A stretch of 47,283 bases of DNA from an uncultured Atopobiaceae bacterium (GCA_944320975.1 CALUJM010000017.1:1-47283), one strand, 5' to 3'; positions 37,444-45,716 are shown, counted from the first letter of the stretch. The notes: generated from the letters alone by a model not told the origin. A program made the numbers and translations.

Positions 37444-39176
37444 CACAGCGTCCAGTCTGCGCTCTGGGTCTGCAGGCGGACCATGCGGGCGAAGAGGCCG
37501 CCCGCGGCGAGCAGCTCTTCCGGAGAGCCCTGCTCGGCCACGCGGCCGTCCTCGAGCACCACGATCTTGTCCGCGCTCATGACGGTGCGCATGCGGTGGG
37601 CGATCACGATGACGGTCTTGCCGGCGAGCAGGCGCGAGAGCGCCTCCTGGACCTGCGTCTCGTTCTCCACGTCCAGGCTCGCCGTTGCTTCGTCCAAAAG
37701 CACGACCGGCGCGTCCTTGAGCAGCGCGCGGGCGATGGAGATGCGCTGGCGCTCGCCGCCGGAAAGGCGCGTGCCGTTCTCGCCGATCATCGTGTCGTAG
37801 CCCTGCGGCAGGCGGCTCACGAACTCGTCGCAGTTTGCCGCACGTGCCGCGGCGAGCACCTCCTCGTCGGTGGCGCCGCGCCGGCCCAGGCGGATGTTGC
37901 CCATCACCGTGTCGTCAAAGAGCAGCACGTCCTGGAAGACCACGGAGAAGTCGCCGAGAAGGACCTCGGGGTCCACGGCTGCCACGTTCTCGCCGCCCAC
38001 GGTGACGCGACCCGAGCCGGCGTCCCACAGGCGCGCCGCCAGACGGGCGCACGTAGACTTGCCGGAGCCGGACGGCCCCACGAGCGCCGTGACCTCGCCC
38101 TCGCGCGCCGTGAACGTCACGCCGTCCAGGACCTTCTCGCCGCCGTCGTAGGAGAAGGACACGTCCTCGAAGGTAACGTCGTGCCCGGCAGGCTCGTACG
38201 CCTCGCCGCCCTGCGCGAGGGGCTCCTCGTAGAAGCTCTTCATGCGCGCCGCGGCGGTCTTGGCCGAGAAGAGCTCGGCGATGAGCATGAGGCACTGGTC
38301 GAAGGGCGCGTAGATGCGGCTCACCACCAGAAGGAAGGCAAAGAGCGTCATGAACGTGCAGGAGCCCTCCAGGATGAGCGCCGCGCCCACGAGCACCGTG
38401 GTGGCAAGGCCCAGGCGCAGCACGATCTGGGCGCCGTTGACGGCGATGCCGCAGGCGATCTCCGAGCGGGCGGCCTGGCGCTCCGCGGCGTCGACGTCCG
38501 CATGAATGTGCTCGAGGTAGCGCTCCTCCTGGTTGGTCGCGCGCACCTCGCGCACGCACTCGAGTGCCTCCTGGATGTCCTCCGAGGTGGCAAGGCCGCG
38601 CATCCGCGTGGCCTCCATCATGGGCTGGAGCGCGCGCCGCGCGCCGAAGAGGATGGCGAGCCCCACCGGGCAGCTCCAGAGCGACGCGAGCGCGAGCCGC
38701 CAGTCAAAGGAGAACAGGCAGACGGCCGCCACGGCGAGCGTGATGTAGGCGCCGTAGAGCTCGGGCAGCACGTGGCTGTAGGCGTGCTCGGTGGTCTTGA
38801 CGTCGGTCATGAGGGTCTCGGTGAGGTCGGCCAGGTCGCGACGTCCGAAGAAGCCTAGGGGCAGCTTGCGCAGGCGCTCGGCGAGGCCGATGCGCTGACG
38901 GCCGCTCTCCTTGTAGATGACGCCGTACTGGTAGTAGTAGGCCCAGTACTCCGTCACGAAGAGCGCGACGGCAAAGGCGACGAGGCCAGCTGCGTACGGG
39001 AGGAGGTTCGGCAGCGGCGCGCCCTCGGTGAGGTGCGCCACGAGCTCGCTCATGAGCAGGTAGAGGGCGCCCACGCCGCCAAAGACCACGAGGTTCGAGG
39101 CGGCGGTCCACACGGCGCCGAGCTTGACGTTGCGCATGCCCTCGTCGGTGAGGGCGTACTTCTCCTGAATGCTCAT
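37443..39176 (-). CDS. ABC exporter-fold transporter, YbtQ/IrtB-like
   Basis: This 577-residue half transporter has six membrane helices (about residues 20-330) fused to an ATPase domain. ATPase motifs are Walker A GPSGSGKST, the Q-loop (VVFQDVLLF), signature LSGGERQR, Walker B VVLLDEATASLD and an H-loop (IAHRMRT). The membrane domain's short loops and EPLAQGGEAYEPAGHDVTFED linker resemble YbtPQ/IrtAB, exporter-fold proteins that import iron-siderophore complexes. It is the second gene of a pair, starting immediately after the first one's stop. Iron or siderophore uptake is inferred from the pair, the AraC neighbour and flavodoxin. Confidence 0.85.
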   Translation of the reverse strand: MSIQEKYALTDEGMRNVKLGAVWTAASNLVVFGGVGALYLLMSELVAHLTEGAPLPNLLPYAAGLVAFAVALFVTEYWAYYYQYGVIYKESGRQRIGLAERLRKLPLGFFGRRDLADLTETLMTDVKTTEHAYSHVLPELYGAYITLAVAAVCLFSFDWRLALASLWSCPVGLAILFGARRALQPMMEATRMRGLATSEDIQEALECVREVRATNQEERYLEHIHADVDAAERQAARSEIACGIAVNGAQIVLRLGLATTVLVGAALILEGSCTFMTLFAFLLVVSRIYAPFDQCLMLIAELFSAKTAAARMKSFYEEPLAQGGEAYEPAGHDVTFEDVSFSYDGGEKVLDGVTFTAREGEVTALVGPSGSGKSTCARLAARLWDAGSGRVTVGGENVAAVDPEVLLGDFSVVFQDVLLFDDTVMGNIRLGRRGATDEEVLAAARAANCDEFVSRLPQGYDTMIGENGTRLSGGERQRISIARALLKDAPVVLLDEATASLDVENETQVQEALSRLLAGKTVIVIAHRMRTVMSADKIVVLEDGRVAEQGSPEELLAAGGLFARMVRLQTQSADWTL

Positions 39177-41012
39177 CTACTCCACCTCCGTGGCGCTCGT
39201 TATACGCCAGCTCACGGACTTCTCGTAGTCGGCCCACATGCGGGCGTAGAGGCCGCTCGCCGCCAGCAGCTCGTCATGCGTGCCCTGCTCGGCCACGCGC
39301 CCGGCGTCAAGCACCACGATCTTGTCGGCATTTCGCACCGTGGAGAGGCGGTGCGCGATCATGAGAACGGTGCGCGCCGAGCCGTCGCGCCCGCGGGCGA
39401 GGCGCTTGAAGGCGGCCTGGATCTTGACCTCGTTCTCCGGGTCGGCGAAGGCCGTCGCCTCGTCGAGCACTACGACGGGCGCGTCCTTGAGAATCGCGCG
39501 GGCGATCATGAGGCGCTGCACCTCGCCGCCGGAGAGGTGGGTGCCGCCCGTCCCCACGAGCGTGTCGGCGCCTTGGGGCAGCTTCTCCAGGATGTCCGCG
39601 CACTGGGCGGCCTCAAGCGCGGCGAGCGCCTCCTCGCGGGTGGCCTCGGGGCGCGCGGCGCGCACGTTCTCCAGGATCGTCTGGCGGAAGGGCCGGTTGG
39701 CCTGGAAGACAAAGGCAACGCGGTCCATGAGGTCGTGCGGGTCCATCTCGCGCACGTCCACGCCGCCGAGCGTCACGCGTCCGGCGTCCACGTCCCAGAA
39801 GCGAGGCACGAGGCTCGCCGCCGTGGTCTTGCCGCCGCCGGATGGGCCCACGAGCGCCACCGTCGCGCCGGCCGGCACCTCAAAGCTCACGTGGTCGAGC
39901 GCGGGAGCGTCCGCGCCTTCGTAGGTAAAGGTCACGTCCTCGAAGCGGATGGCGTTGCCCGCGGGCGTGCGCGGCGCGGCGGGAGCGGAGATCACGGGCG
40001 CAGCCAGCACCTCCTCGACGCGCGAGACGGCGTCCGCGGCGGACTGGAACGCCTCGGACATAAACATCACGCGGGTCATGGCGGTGGGGATCACGGCCGA
40101 GAAGATCGCGTAGAATGCGAAGTTGGCCAGGAAGCGCGCGAAGTCTCCCTCGCCGGGCGCCACGAGGATCGCCGCCGGCACGAGGAAGATCGCGACGCCG
40201 TTGATGATGGTGAGCGAGAGCGACTGCGGCGTCTGGCACCACTTGACGGCGTAGTCCTGTGCGAGCCGCGTGAACTCCTCGATGGCGTCGTGGAACGCGC
40301 GGAAGCTGTAGACCGTCTGCTGGAAGACCTTGACCACGGGAATGCCGCGCACGTACTCGGTGCCGGTCTTGTTCATCTTGACGAGCGACTCCATGTAGCG
40401 CGTCATGAAGTCCATACCGCGCCCGCCCATCATGTAGAACATGCAGCCGAGCGAGATGATCACCGCGACAAGGCACGCGAGGCCGAGCCGCCAGTCAAAG
40501 ACGAAGAACAGCACCAGCATGCCGACGATCATGGCAATGCTGCCCGCGGTATCAGGGAGCTTATGGGCGAGAAGCCCCTCGGTCTCGGCGGCGCAGCCGT
40601 CCACGACGCGGCGAAGCGCGCCGCTCGCGTGTGTGTCGAAGTAGCCGAGACTCGCGTGCATGAGGTGGTCCGTGGTGCGCTTGCGCATGTTGGACGCACA
40701 GCGGAAGGCCGCGAGGTGCGTGCACATGAGGCCGGCGAAGTAGGTGAGGATGCTCGCGGCCGCGAGGCCGAACGCCCACCAGCCGTATGCGGCGATTCCG
40801 GTGGCCGCGCCCCAGTCGGGGGCCACGGCGATGAGGTCACGCGCCACGAGCCAGACGCAGACGTACGGGCCAAAGCTCACGAGCATAGAGACGGCCGAGA
40901 GCGCGCAGCCCAGGTACGTGAGGGCCTTGCGCGGACCGGCGAAGGCGAGCAGGCGGCTCACGGCGCCCTTGCCGCGGGCGTTGCTCGCCTTGTTTGCTTG
41001 AGAGTCAGACAT
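39177..41012 (-). CDS. ABC exporter-fold transporter, YbtP/IrtA-like
   Basis: This 611-residue half transporter is the heterodimer partner of the next gene. Membrane helices cover about residues 33-330; the ATPase has Walker A GPSGGGKTT, Q-loop FVFQANRPF, signature LSGGEVQR, Walker B VVVLDEATAFADPENE and an H-loop (IAHRLST). The Ala-Phe-Ala-Asp-Pro-Glu-Asn-Glu after Walker B is common in YbtP-type proteins, where the D-loop departs from SALD. GGAGG lies just before the ATG. A shared 16-bp box in the divergent region suggests control by the AraC regulator. Confidence 0.85.
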   Translation of the reverse strand: MSDSQANKASNARGKGAVSRLLAFAGPRKALTYLGCALSAVSMLVSFGPYVCVWLVARDLIAVAPDWGAATGIAAYGWWAFGLAAASILTYFAGLMCTHLAAFRCASNMRKRTTDHLMHASLGYFDTHASGALRRVVDGCAAETEGLLAHKLPDTAGSIAMIVGMLVLFFVFDWRLGLACLVAVIISLGCMFYMMGGRGMDFMTRYMESLVKMNKTGTEYVRGIPVVKVFQQTVYSFRAFHDAIEEFTRLAQDYAVKWCQTPQSLSLTIINGVAIFLVPAAILVAPGEGDFARFLANFAFYAIFSAVIPTAMTRVMFMSEAFQSAADAVSRVEEVLAAPVISAPAAPRTPAGNAIRFEDVTFTYEGADAPALDHVSFEVPAGATVALVGPSGGGKTTAASLVPRFWDVDAGRVTLGGVDVREMDPHDLMDRVAFVFQANRPFRQTILENVRAARPEATREEALAALEAAQCADILEKLPQGADTLVGTGGTHLSGGEVQRLMIARAILKDAPVVVLDEATAFADPENEVKIQAAFKRLARGRDGSARTVLMIAHRLSTVRNADKIVVLDAGRVAEQGTHDELLAASGLYARMWADYEKSVSWRITSATEVE

Positions 41013-41078
41013 CGAAGCCTCCTTGCCCTCGTGTCTTGATTGGCGTTCCGTCGCACCGTATCATTGGAGTCGTTACTT

Positions 41079-41094
41079 GTTAGCTTTGGTTAAC
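41079..41094 (+). promoter_or_regulatory. 16-bp regulatory box, copy 3, between ABC operon and araC
   Basis: GTTAGCTTTGGTTAAC lies in the 125-bp region between the divergent ABC pair and the AraC-type gene, and matches the two copies before DUF3793-flavodoxin. It could serve both promoters. The overlap with AACTAACC extends the dyad. Confidence 0.65.
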
Positions 41095-41137
41095 TAACCT
41101 TGGACGATTCCTCAAGGGAGATGAACGAACCCTCAAG

Positions 41138-42139
41138 ATGACGGGCATGGGAGACATTCCTCGCGAGCTCGTTGCGCTCTTCGAGCCGCAGGTCGAGCAG
41201 CTTGGCGTGCGTCTCGAGCGCCGGGGCGGCATCTGGGTGGGCGAGGCGCGAGGCTCCGTGGCGACAGGCTCGATGTGGCTCTGCGCGCCGGCGCCGCACT
41301 GCCTCGTGCTCTGTCACGATGTCACTCCGCTTGAGGACATGCCGCTCTTCGAGGGATCGCTCGGGCCGTATGCCTGCGCCTGCACGATGGGAGACGATGC
41401 GGTAGCGTGCTCGCGGGACTGCGGACTTCCGATCAGGTTCGTCGGCGCCGGGGGCGGCATGCGTCGTCCGCATGACGAAGTGGCCACGTTCGTTGAGCGC
41501 GGCCCCCGCTCGCTCTCGAGTCGCCTGCTCGCCGGCCACGTCTACCGCTCCCGCTCCGTCATCTTGCTGCCCGACTTCTTCGACGACCTGGATCGTAACT
41601 ATCCGGGGGAGTTCGGTGGGCTCTTCTCGGCGTTTGACGGCTCCTGGGGTCCCGAGGCCAAGGGAGCGATTCGTCATGCGCTCGGCAACATACCCGCGAG
41701 TCCTCCGCTCGGCCCCGGTGGGTCGCTCGGGCTTCTCTCGACCGTCACCTCCCTCATGGCGTCTCTGGCGGCAGAGGGGGGAGGCGCCGGTCAAGACGAG
41801 GGAGCGCTGGTGAGCCATGCGAGGAGGCTCCTGTCGGCTGCCGTCGAGGAGGGCGGAGCGCCACCTTCTATCGACGCGCTCGCACGCAGGCTCTACGTGA
41901 GCCGGTCACGGCTCTGCGACGCGTTCAGGCGCGAGATGGGGCAGAGCGTGGGCTCATATGCGCGCCAGCTGAGGATGGAGCGCGCGTGCCGTCTCCTCGA
42001 GGACGGGAATCGTAGCGTCTCCGAGGTCGCCGTCCTTCTCGGCTACCCAAGCCCCTCGGCCTTCTGCCACGCCTTCTCCGACTTCACGGGAATGTCCCCA
42101 CGCGCGTGGATGATTCAAAAGGGGACAGACCCCTTTTGA
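41138..42139 (+). CDS. AraC-family regulator (YbtA-like)
   Basis: This 333-residue regulator has an N-terminal ligand-binding part (about residues 1-220), with a Cys-rich stretch (YACACTMGDDAVACSRDCG) that might bind a metal or Fe-S group. The C-terminal double helix-turn-helix (about 235-330) has SIDALARRLYVSRSRLCDAFRREMG and the second motif SVSEVAVLLGYPSPSAFCHAFSDFTGMSPRAW. In Yersinia the related YbtA controls siderophore uptake with YbtPQ; here it lies divergent to such an ABC pair. Its last codons (IQKGTDPF) are made from the palindromic repeat at 42111-42143, which also forms its terminator. Confidence 0.85.
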   Translation: MTGMGDIPRELVALFEPQVEQLGVRLERRGGIWVGEARGSVATGSMWLCAPAPHCLVLCHDVTPLEDMPLFEGSLGPYACACTMGDDAVACSRDCGLPIRFVGAGGGMRRPHDEVATFVERGPRSLSSRLLAGHVYRSRSVILLPDFFDDLDRNYPGEFGGLFSAFDGSWGPEAKGAIRHALGNIPASPPLGPGGSLGLLSTVTSLMASLAAEGGGAGQDEGALVSHARRLLSAAVEEGGAPPSIDALARRLYVSRSRLCDAFRREMGQSVGSYARQLRMERACRLLEDGNRSVSEVAVLLGYPSPSAFCHAFSDFTGMSPRAWMIQKGTDPF

Positions 42140-42143
42140 ATCA
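42111..42143. repeat. GGGG/CCCC palindrome, bidirectional terminator
   Basis: TGATTCAAAAGGGG (42111-42124) and CCCCTTTTGAATCA (42130-42143) are perfect 14-bp arms around ACAGA. It lies between the convergent AraC gene and the XRE remnant and overlaps the AraC stop, so it can end transcripts from both sides. Confidence 0.75.
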
Positions 42144-42144
42144 C

Positions 42145-42700
42145 TTACCCGAGCAGCGCCTCCGTGAGCCACGCGATCCCGTAGCCGATGAAGAATCCCA
42201 CCGCCATCCCAAAGAGCGCCCAGCCGACGATGCGCACGACCTTCATCCAGCGGGGGATGAGGCGCTCGCGCCGACCGCGCTCGGTGTCGCGGTCCACCGG
42301 CTCGCCGTTCCAGAATGCCAGGACCTCCTGGTAGGTGACGAGGTCATGCTCCTTCTTGATGCGATCGGCCCATCGCGCCGCAAACAGGGCGATGCCCCAG
42401 AGTACGATCACAAGCGCCAGGGTGGGCAGCGTCTGCAGGATCGAGAGGTCCCACACGGTCATCTGACATACCCACCAGACCAGGGCCAGCACCATCAGCG
42501 CGATGAATCCCAGCATGACGCCGCCTAGGCGCCTGAGCAGCTGCACGTCCTTCTCGATTGTCTCCTTCATGGTGTCCACGTCTCCTCTCACGAGCTCGTC
42601 GATGGTCGTGCCAAAGACCTGCGAGAGGAGCAGCAGGCTCTGGACGTCGGGGTAGGTCTTGTCGTTCTCCCAGGACGAGACAGTTCGTTGACCGTACTGT
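42145..42700 (-). pseudogene. XRE-membrane protein gene, 3' part only (cut by prophage 2)
   Basis: On the minus strand the sequence resumes an XRE domain in the recognition helix (QRTVSSWENDKTYPDVQSLL, LLSQVFGTTIDELVRGD). It continues as a membrane protein with four hydrophobic helices (MLGFIALMVLALVWW; TLALVIVLWGIALFAA; IVGWALFGMAVGFFIGYGIA and neighbours). The first ~35 codons of the helix-turn-helix are missing and replaced by integrase-end sequence, though a chimeric frame stays open to 42813. The break marks the left attachment site of prophage 2. Confidence 0.8.
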
Positions 42701-44125
42701 CTAAATTGCTTCCGAAACCTGCAGGTCAGAGGTACCGTCAACAAGCTGAAGCCGAGGGCCCTCCTGCTGCTGGTACGAATCTGGTACGAATCGTTCGCCG
42801 GTTTGTACCGCACCTCTGAGAACCTCGTAGGAGCGTCGCGAGGGACGAGAGTGACGCACCCTGCAGATCTTTCCCGCGGGCGCTTTCTCTGCTTGGCGCG
42901 TCATGAATTCCTCCTCGGCCCCGACGCTCAGGAAGGCGTCCTCGACGACGTCGGCAGCCTCGCGCTTCTGGTCCATGTTGACGTGGGTGTAGATGTCCAT
43001 CGTGATCTGCGAGTTGGCGTGCCCGGCGAGCTCCTGCATGACCTTGGGGTGAACCCCCTGCTCGGCGAGCATCGAGAGATACGAGTGGCGCAGCTCGTGG
43101 AGGCACCAGCCATCGAGGCCGAATGCCGCGCGGTCGCGCTTCCACCACTTGCCGAGCGTGTCGGGGTTGGTTCGCTGAGCGTAGAAGTCGAGGACGACGG
43201 GCGTGTCCTCGTCTTGCTCCGCGTAGCCGGTCCGGTGGTGCCGGTTAACGTAGTTCCTGGTCTTGAAGTACTCCCTCTGGGCTGCCTTCCGGCGTAGCAG
43301 CGCCTCGCAGACGAACTCGGGCATGGGAAGGCGCCTCGTCCCGGCGCGCGTCTTGGTCTCCTTGAGGTTGCGGAAGCAGTCGAAGCTGTGGCTCACGGTG
43401 AGGACGCGGTTGTCGAAGTCGACGTCGCGCCAGGACAGCGCGCAGATCTCGCCTCGCCTGAGGCCCATGGTGATGGCGAGGAAGTACGCGATGTCGCACG
43501 AGGTCTCGACCTCCAGCTGGTCGATGAGGGAGCGCATGCGCGCGGAGGTGAGGGCCCGCCGCTCCTTGGTGTCGTTCGCCGGGGTCGCCACCCTGTCGAG
43601 GGGGTTCCTGACGATGACCTCCTCGTTCACCAGGTGCTTGAAGAACAGGTTCAGCATCTTGTGAAGGCGGTTGAGGTAGGCGCCGCTGGACGGCTTCCCG
43701 GAGAGCGTGTCGCCCTGGCGCATGGCGAGGTACATGTCCTCTATCATCTCCGGGGTGATGCTCGCCACGTCCGCCTTCCCGATGTGGCGCGAGATCGCCT
43801 TGAACTGGACGCGGTAGCGCTTGTTGGTGTTCTGGGTAAACTCCCCGGACTGCTCGCGCCTGTCCATGAAGTCGGCGGCGCACTCCTCGAAGGTGGTGCC
43901 GGTGCGCCTCCAGACCTTGTCGTTCTCGATCTCCTCGATGAAGTCGCGCAGGGCCTTCTTGGCCTGGGTGTAGTTCATGTCGCTCACGCGGCGCGTGCGG
44001 GTCCTGTACTTGCCCGTGCGTGGGTCGAGGCCCACGGGGACGCGGAGCTGCCACTTGCGGCACTTGGACTTGGGCTTGTCCTTCTCGAGCTGGACGATGG
44101 TGCCCTCTCCGGTTACCTTGGCCAT
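42701..44125 (-). CDS. Tyrosine-recombinase integrase
   Basis: This 474-residue phage integrase has an N-terminal arm-binding domain (AP2-like, about residues 1-60: KWQLRVPVGLDPRTGKYRTR), a SAM-like core-binding domain (about 75-180) and a catalytic domain. In the catalytic domain are Arg in MGLRRGEICAL, HELRHSY (H-x-x-R), GHANSQITMDIYTH with the final His and the tyrosine nucleophile in IYTH. The last ~60 residues (from CRVRHSRPSRRS) run through the GGTACGAAT repeats and end inside the attachment region, so the C-terminal tail may change on excision. GCCATGG start; it follows a 54-residue gene with three bases between. Confidence 0.92.
   Translation of the reverse strand: MAKVTGEGTIVQLEKDKPKSKCRKWQLRVPVGLDPRTGKYRTRTRRVSDMNYTQAKKALRDFIEEIENDKVWRRTGTTFEECAADFMDRREQSGEFTQNTNKRYRVQFKAISRHIGKADVASITPEMIEDMYLAMRQGDTLSGKPSSGAYLNRLHKMLNLFFKHLVNEEVIVRNPLDRVATPANDTKERRALTSARMRSLIDQLEVETSCDIAYFLAITMGLRRGEICALSWRDVDFDNRVLTVSHSFDCFRNLKETKTRAGTRRLPMPEFVCEALLRRKAAQREYFKTRNYVNRHHRTGYAEQDEDTPVVLDFYAQRTNPDTLGKWWKRDRAAFGLDGWCLHELRHSYLSMLAEQGVHPKVMQELAGHANSQITMDIYTHVNMDQKREAADVVEDAFLSVGAEEEFMTRQAEKAPAGKICRVRHSRPSRRSYEVLRGAVQTGERFVPDSYQQQEGPRLQLVDGTSDLQVSEAI
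42772..42790 (-). repeat. GGTACGAAT double repeat in integrase 3' end
   Basis: Two GGTACGAA words 11 bases apart lie about 70-90 bases inside the prophage 2 left end. The same pair is found near the right end of prophage 1 at 26414-26433. Likely integrase arm sites. Confidence 0.5.
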
Positions 44126-44128
44126 GGC

Positions 44129-44293
44129 TCACGCCCCCTTCCTGCGGACGGGGCGGCCCTCCGCGATCCAGCGGCGGACGCGGGCCGCGATGTCGCTGTA
44201 GAAGAGCTCCTGGCTCGCGTCGAGCGCCCTCTTGTCCTCGGCGCGGGCCGGCTCCTCCGGCCTCCTGTCGCGGCTCTCGCTCTCGGCAACCAT
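44129..44293 (-). CDS. Small 54-residue protein before integrase
   Basis: An ATG at 44293 is preceded by GGAAGGAGGTGATC, a near-perfect ribosome binding site that overlaps the stop of the upstream regulator gene. The stop lies three bases before the integrase start. The protein is charged, with RAEDKRALDASQELFYSDIAARVRRWIAEG. No helix-turn-helix is evident. Its place suggests a partner of the integrase such as a directionality factor or regulator; this is inference. Confidence 0.7.
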   Translation of the reverse strand: MVAESESRDRRPEEPARAEDKRALDASQELFYSDIAARVRRWIAEGRPVRRKGA

Positions 44294-44297
44294 GCGA

Positions 44298-44687
44298 TCA
44301 CCTCCTTCCCTGGGGACGGGGGCCGTCGGCCTCGGACTGCTCCACGAAGTCGAGGTAGCTGTCCACGAGAGCGCGGCCGGCGCCGGAGAGTGCGTCGTAT
44401 CGGGACTGGACGGGGTGCTCGTCGGGGGCGTCGATGTCCTCGCGGCCGACGACGAGGTCGATGGAGCAGCCGAGGCGGTCGGCGATGGCCCACGCCGCCG
44501 AGAGCGGCACGGCCATGCCCGGGCCCTCGGGCTGGCGCTCGTAGCGCGAGTAGGTTGACGCGGGGATGCCGAGCTCCGCGGCGAAGTCCCTGGCGCTGCG
44601 GTAGCCCGCCTCGCGGCGGAGGCGCTGCAGCGTCCTCTTCCCGCAGGTGGGATGGGTCGTTTTGGATAGCATTGCGCCTGATGACAT
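44298..44687 (-). CDS. XRE-family regulator (prophage)
   Basis: The protein has up to 129 residues and a helix-turn-helix near the N-terminus (YRSARDFAAELGIPASTYSRYERQPEG, with the YxRYE recognition turn of phage repressors), a VPLSAAWAIADRLGCSIDLVVGRED continuation, and a short C-terminal dimer or linker part. The same SIDLVVGRED/PIDVIVGREE block occurs in the neighbouring repressor, so the two are related. The ATG at 44687 lies inside a palindrome; a second in-frame ATG at 44672 (MLSKTT) may be the true start. First of a three-gene unit with the small gene and integrase. Confidence 0.8.
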   Translation of the reverse strand: MSSGAMLSKTTHPTCGKRTLQRLRREAGYRSARDFAAELGIPASTYSRYERQPEGPGMAVPLSAAWAIADRLGCSIDLVVGREDIDAPDEHPVQSRYDALSGAGRALVDSYLDFVEQSEADGPRPQGRR

Positions 44688-44696
44688 ATAATGTCA
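44682..44696 (-). promoter_or_regulatory. Operator-like palindrome at the regulator start
   Basis: TGACAT-ATA-ATGTCA is a perfect dyad covering the first start codon of the XRE gene and a TATAAT-like stretch. It is a likely binding site for one of the two regulators and would control the integrase unit. Confidence 0.55.
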
Positions 44697-44727
44697 CCGT
44701 CCTTTCCGGGTGCACTGGACTGGGCAC

Positions 44728-44760
44728 GGGCCCGGGGAAGTCGCTACCTTCCCCGGGCCC
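44728..44760 (-). terminator. Hairpin between the two XRE genes
   Basis: GGGCCCGGGGAAG (44728-44740) and CTTCCCCGGGCCC (44748-44760) form a perfect 13-bp stem around TCGCTAC. It lies 24 bases past the repressor stop on the minus strand and separates the repressor from the integrase unit. Confidence 0.65.
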
Positions 44761-44784
44761 ACTTCGTTCCTCTCCCCAGGGGCG

Positions 44785-45438
44785 TCACCTCCCCTCGCGG
44801 CCGTCGAACTCGAGGTCGGCGTAGGGCCCGAGGAAGCGCTCGGGGACGCCGAAGGACGAGCCCCCGCCGCGCTCCCATATCCCGTGGAGGCGGTCATAGG
44901 CCGCCATGACGTTGTCGACCGCCTCCTCGGCTGCCTCCCCCTCTAGCCTCGCGGCGGCGCGGCCCGCCACGAACTCCTTGAACGCAGACCTGAGCTCGTC
45001 CGCTGTGCCGAGCGCGAGCAGGTCCTCGAGCCCGTCGCTCCTCTGGAGCTCCTCGAGGAAGATGCGCTCGTAGCGCCACGCCGCCGCCTCGTATCGGCGC
45101 TCCTGCTCCTCGTGCATGCGGAGGCCCTCGTCCATGTCCCTCTCGGCGAGGAACGAGAGGAACTCCTCGAGCGCCGACTTGGAGCGCGGGCTGAGCCGGT
45201 CGTAGCTCTTCTGGACGTCGCCTCGCAGCGAGCGGACGTCCACCTCCTCGCGGCCGACGATGACGTCGATGGGCACGCGGAACCAGTCCGCGAGCTTCCG
45301 CGCCGCGCCCATGGGGATCTTGTCGGGGCTGCTCTCGTAGCGCGCGTAGGTGGACGGCGGGATCTTCACGACCTTCGCGAACTCCGCCGACTTCTTGAAC
45401 CCCGCCGCCTTCCTGAGCTCCAGAAGAGCGCTCGCCAT
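44785..45438 (-). CDS. Prophage repressor (XRE family, CI-like)
   Basis: This 217-residue repressor has an N-terminal helix-turn-helix (ALLELRKAAGFKKSAEFAKVVKIPPSTYARYESSPDK), then PIDVIVGREE as in its neighbour. A long charged, largely helical C-terminal part (about residues 75-217, with RSKSALEEFLSFLAERDMDEG) replaces the peptidase domain of LexA-like repressors. GGGAGGT lies eight bases before the ATG at 45438. It is divergent from the early operon across a 278-bp control region, so it is the best candidate for the lysogeny repressor. Without a visible self-cleavage domain, induction may need a partner. Confidence 0.8.
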   Translation of the reverse strand: MASALLELRKAAGFKKSAEFAKVVKIPPSTYARYESSPDKIPMGAARKLADWFRVPIDVIVGREEVDVRSLRGDVQKSYDRLSPRSKSALEEFLSFLAERDMDEGLRMHEEQERRYEAAAWRYERIFLEELQRSDGLEDLLALGTADELRSAFKEFVAGRAAARLEGEAAEEAVDNVMAAYDRLHGIWERGGGSSFGVPERFLGPYADLEFDGREGR

Positions 45439-45519
45439 CTGCCATACCTCCCGAGTTGTGTGCGTTCTGTGGCGGTGCGTTGCCCCACCTGACTGGAAGG
45501 GCGCAACACTATGCAACAG

Positions 45520-45557
45520 AAGATAGCACTCAGCGACAAATCGAACAACCGAACAAC
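45520..45557 (-). promoter_or_regulatory. Repressor promoter with tandem CGAACAAC repeats
   Basis: On the minus strand TTGTTC (45548-45543) and TATCTT (45525-45520) are 17 bases apart and read toward the repressor. Two tandem copies of CGAACAAC (plus strand, 45542-45549 and 45550-45557) cover the -35 and may be repressor sites. A TCTCA/TGAGA palindrome at 45586-45600 lies on the early-operon side. The region 45439-45716 holds no gene. Confidence 0.6.
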
Positions 45558-45716
45558 ACCATTCTACACCAAATAGAGCTAACAGTCTCAATGAATGAGA
45601 AATGCTGTGATATTCTACGGCTGCGAGGGGAGGCGGCGGCCCACCACGTGGCACCGCCGCGCCGCGCGCCAGGTCCAGGGCCAACCGAGGAGACAGAGGG
45701 GAAGGCGAGAGAAGCG

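Noticed and set aside
39033..41039. 668-codon plus-strand frame opposite the YbtP-like gene
   Set aside because: Antisense shadow of a clear ABC transporter, with His/Arg/Glu-rich low-complexity translation.
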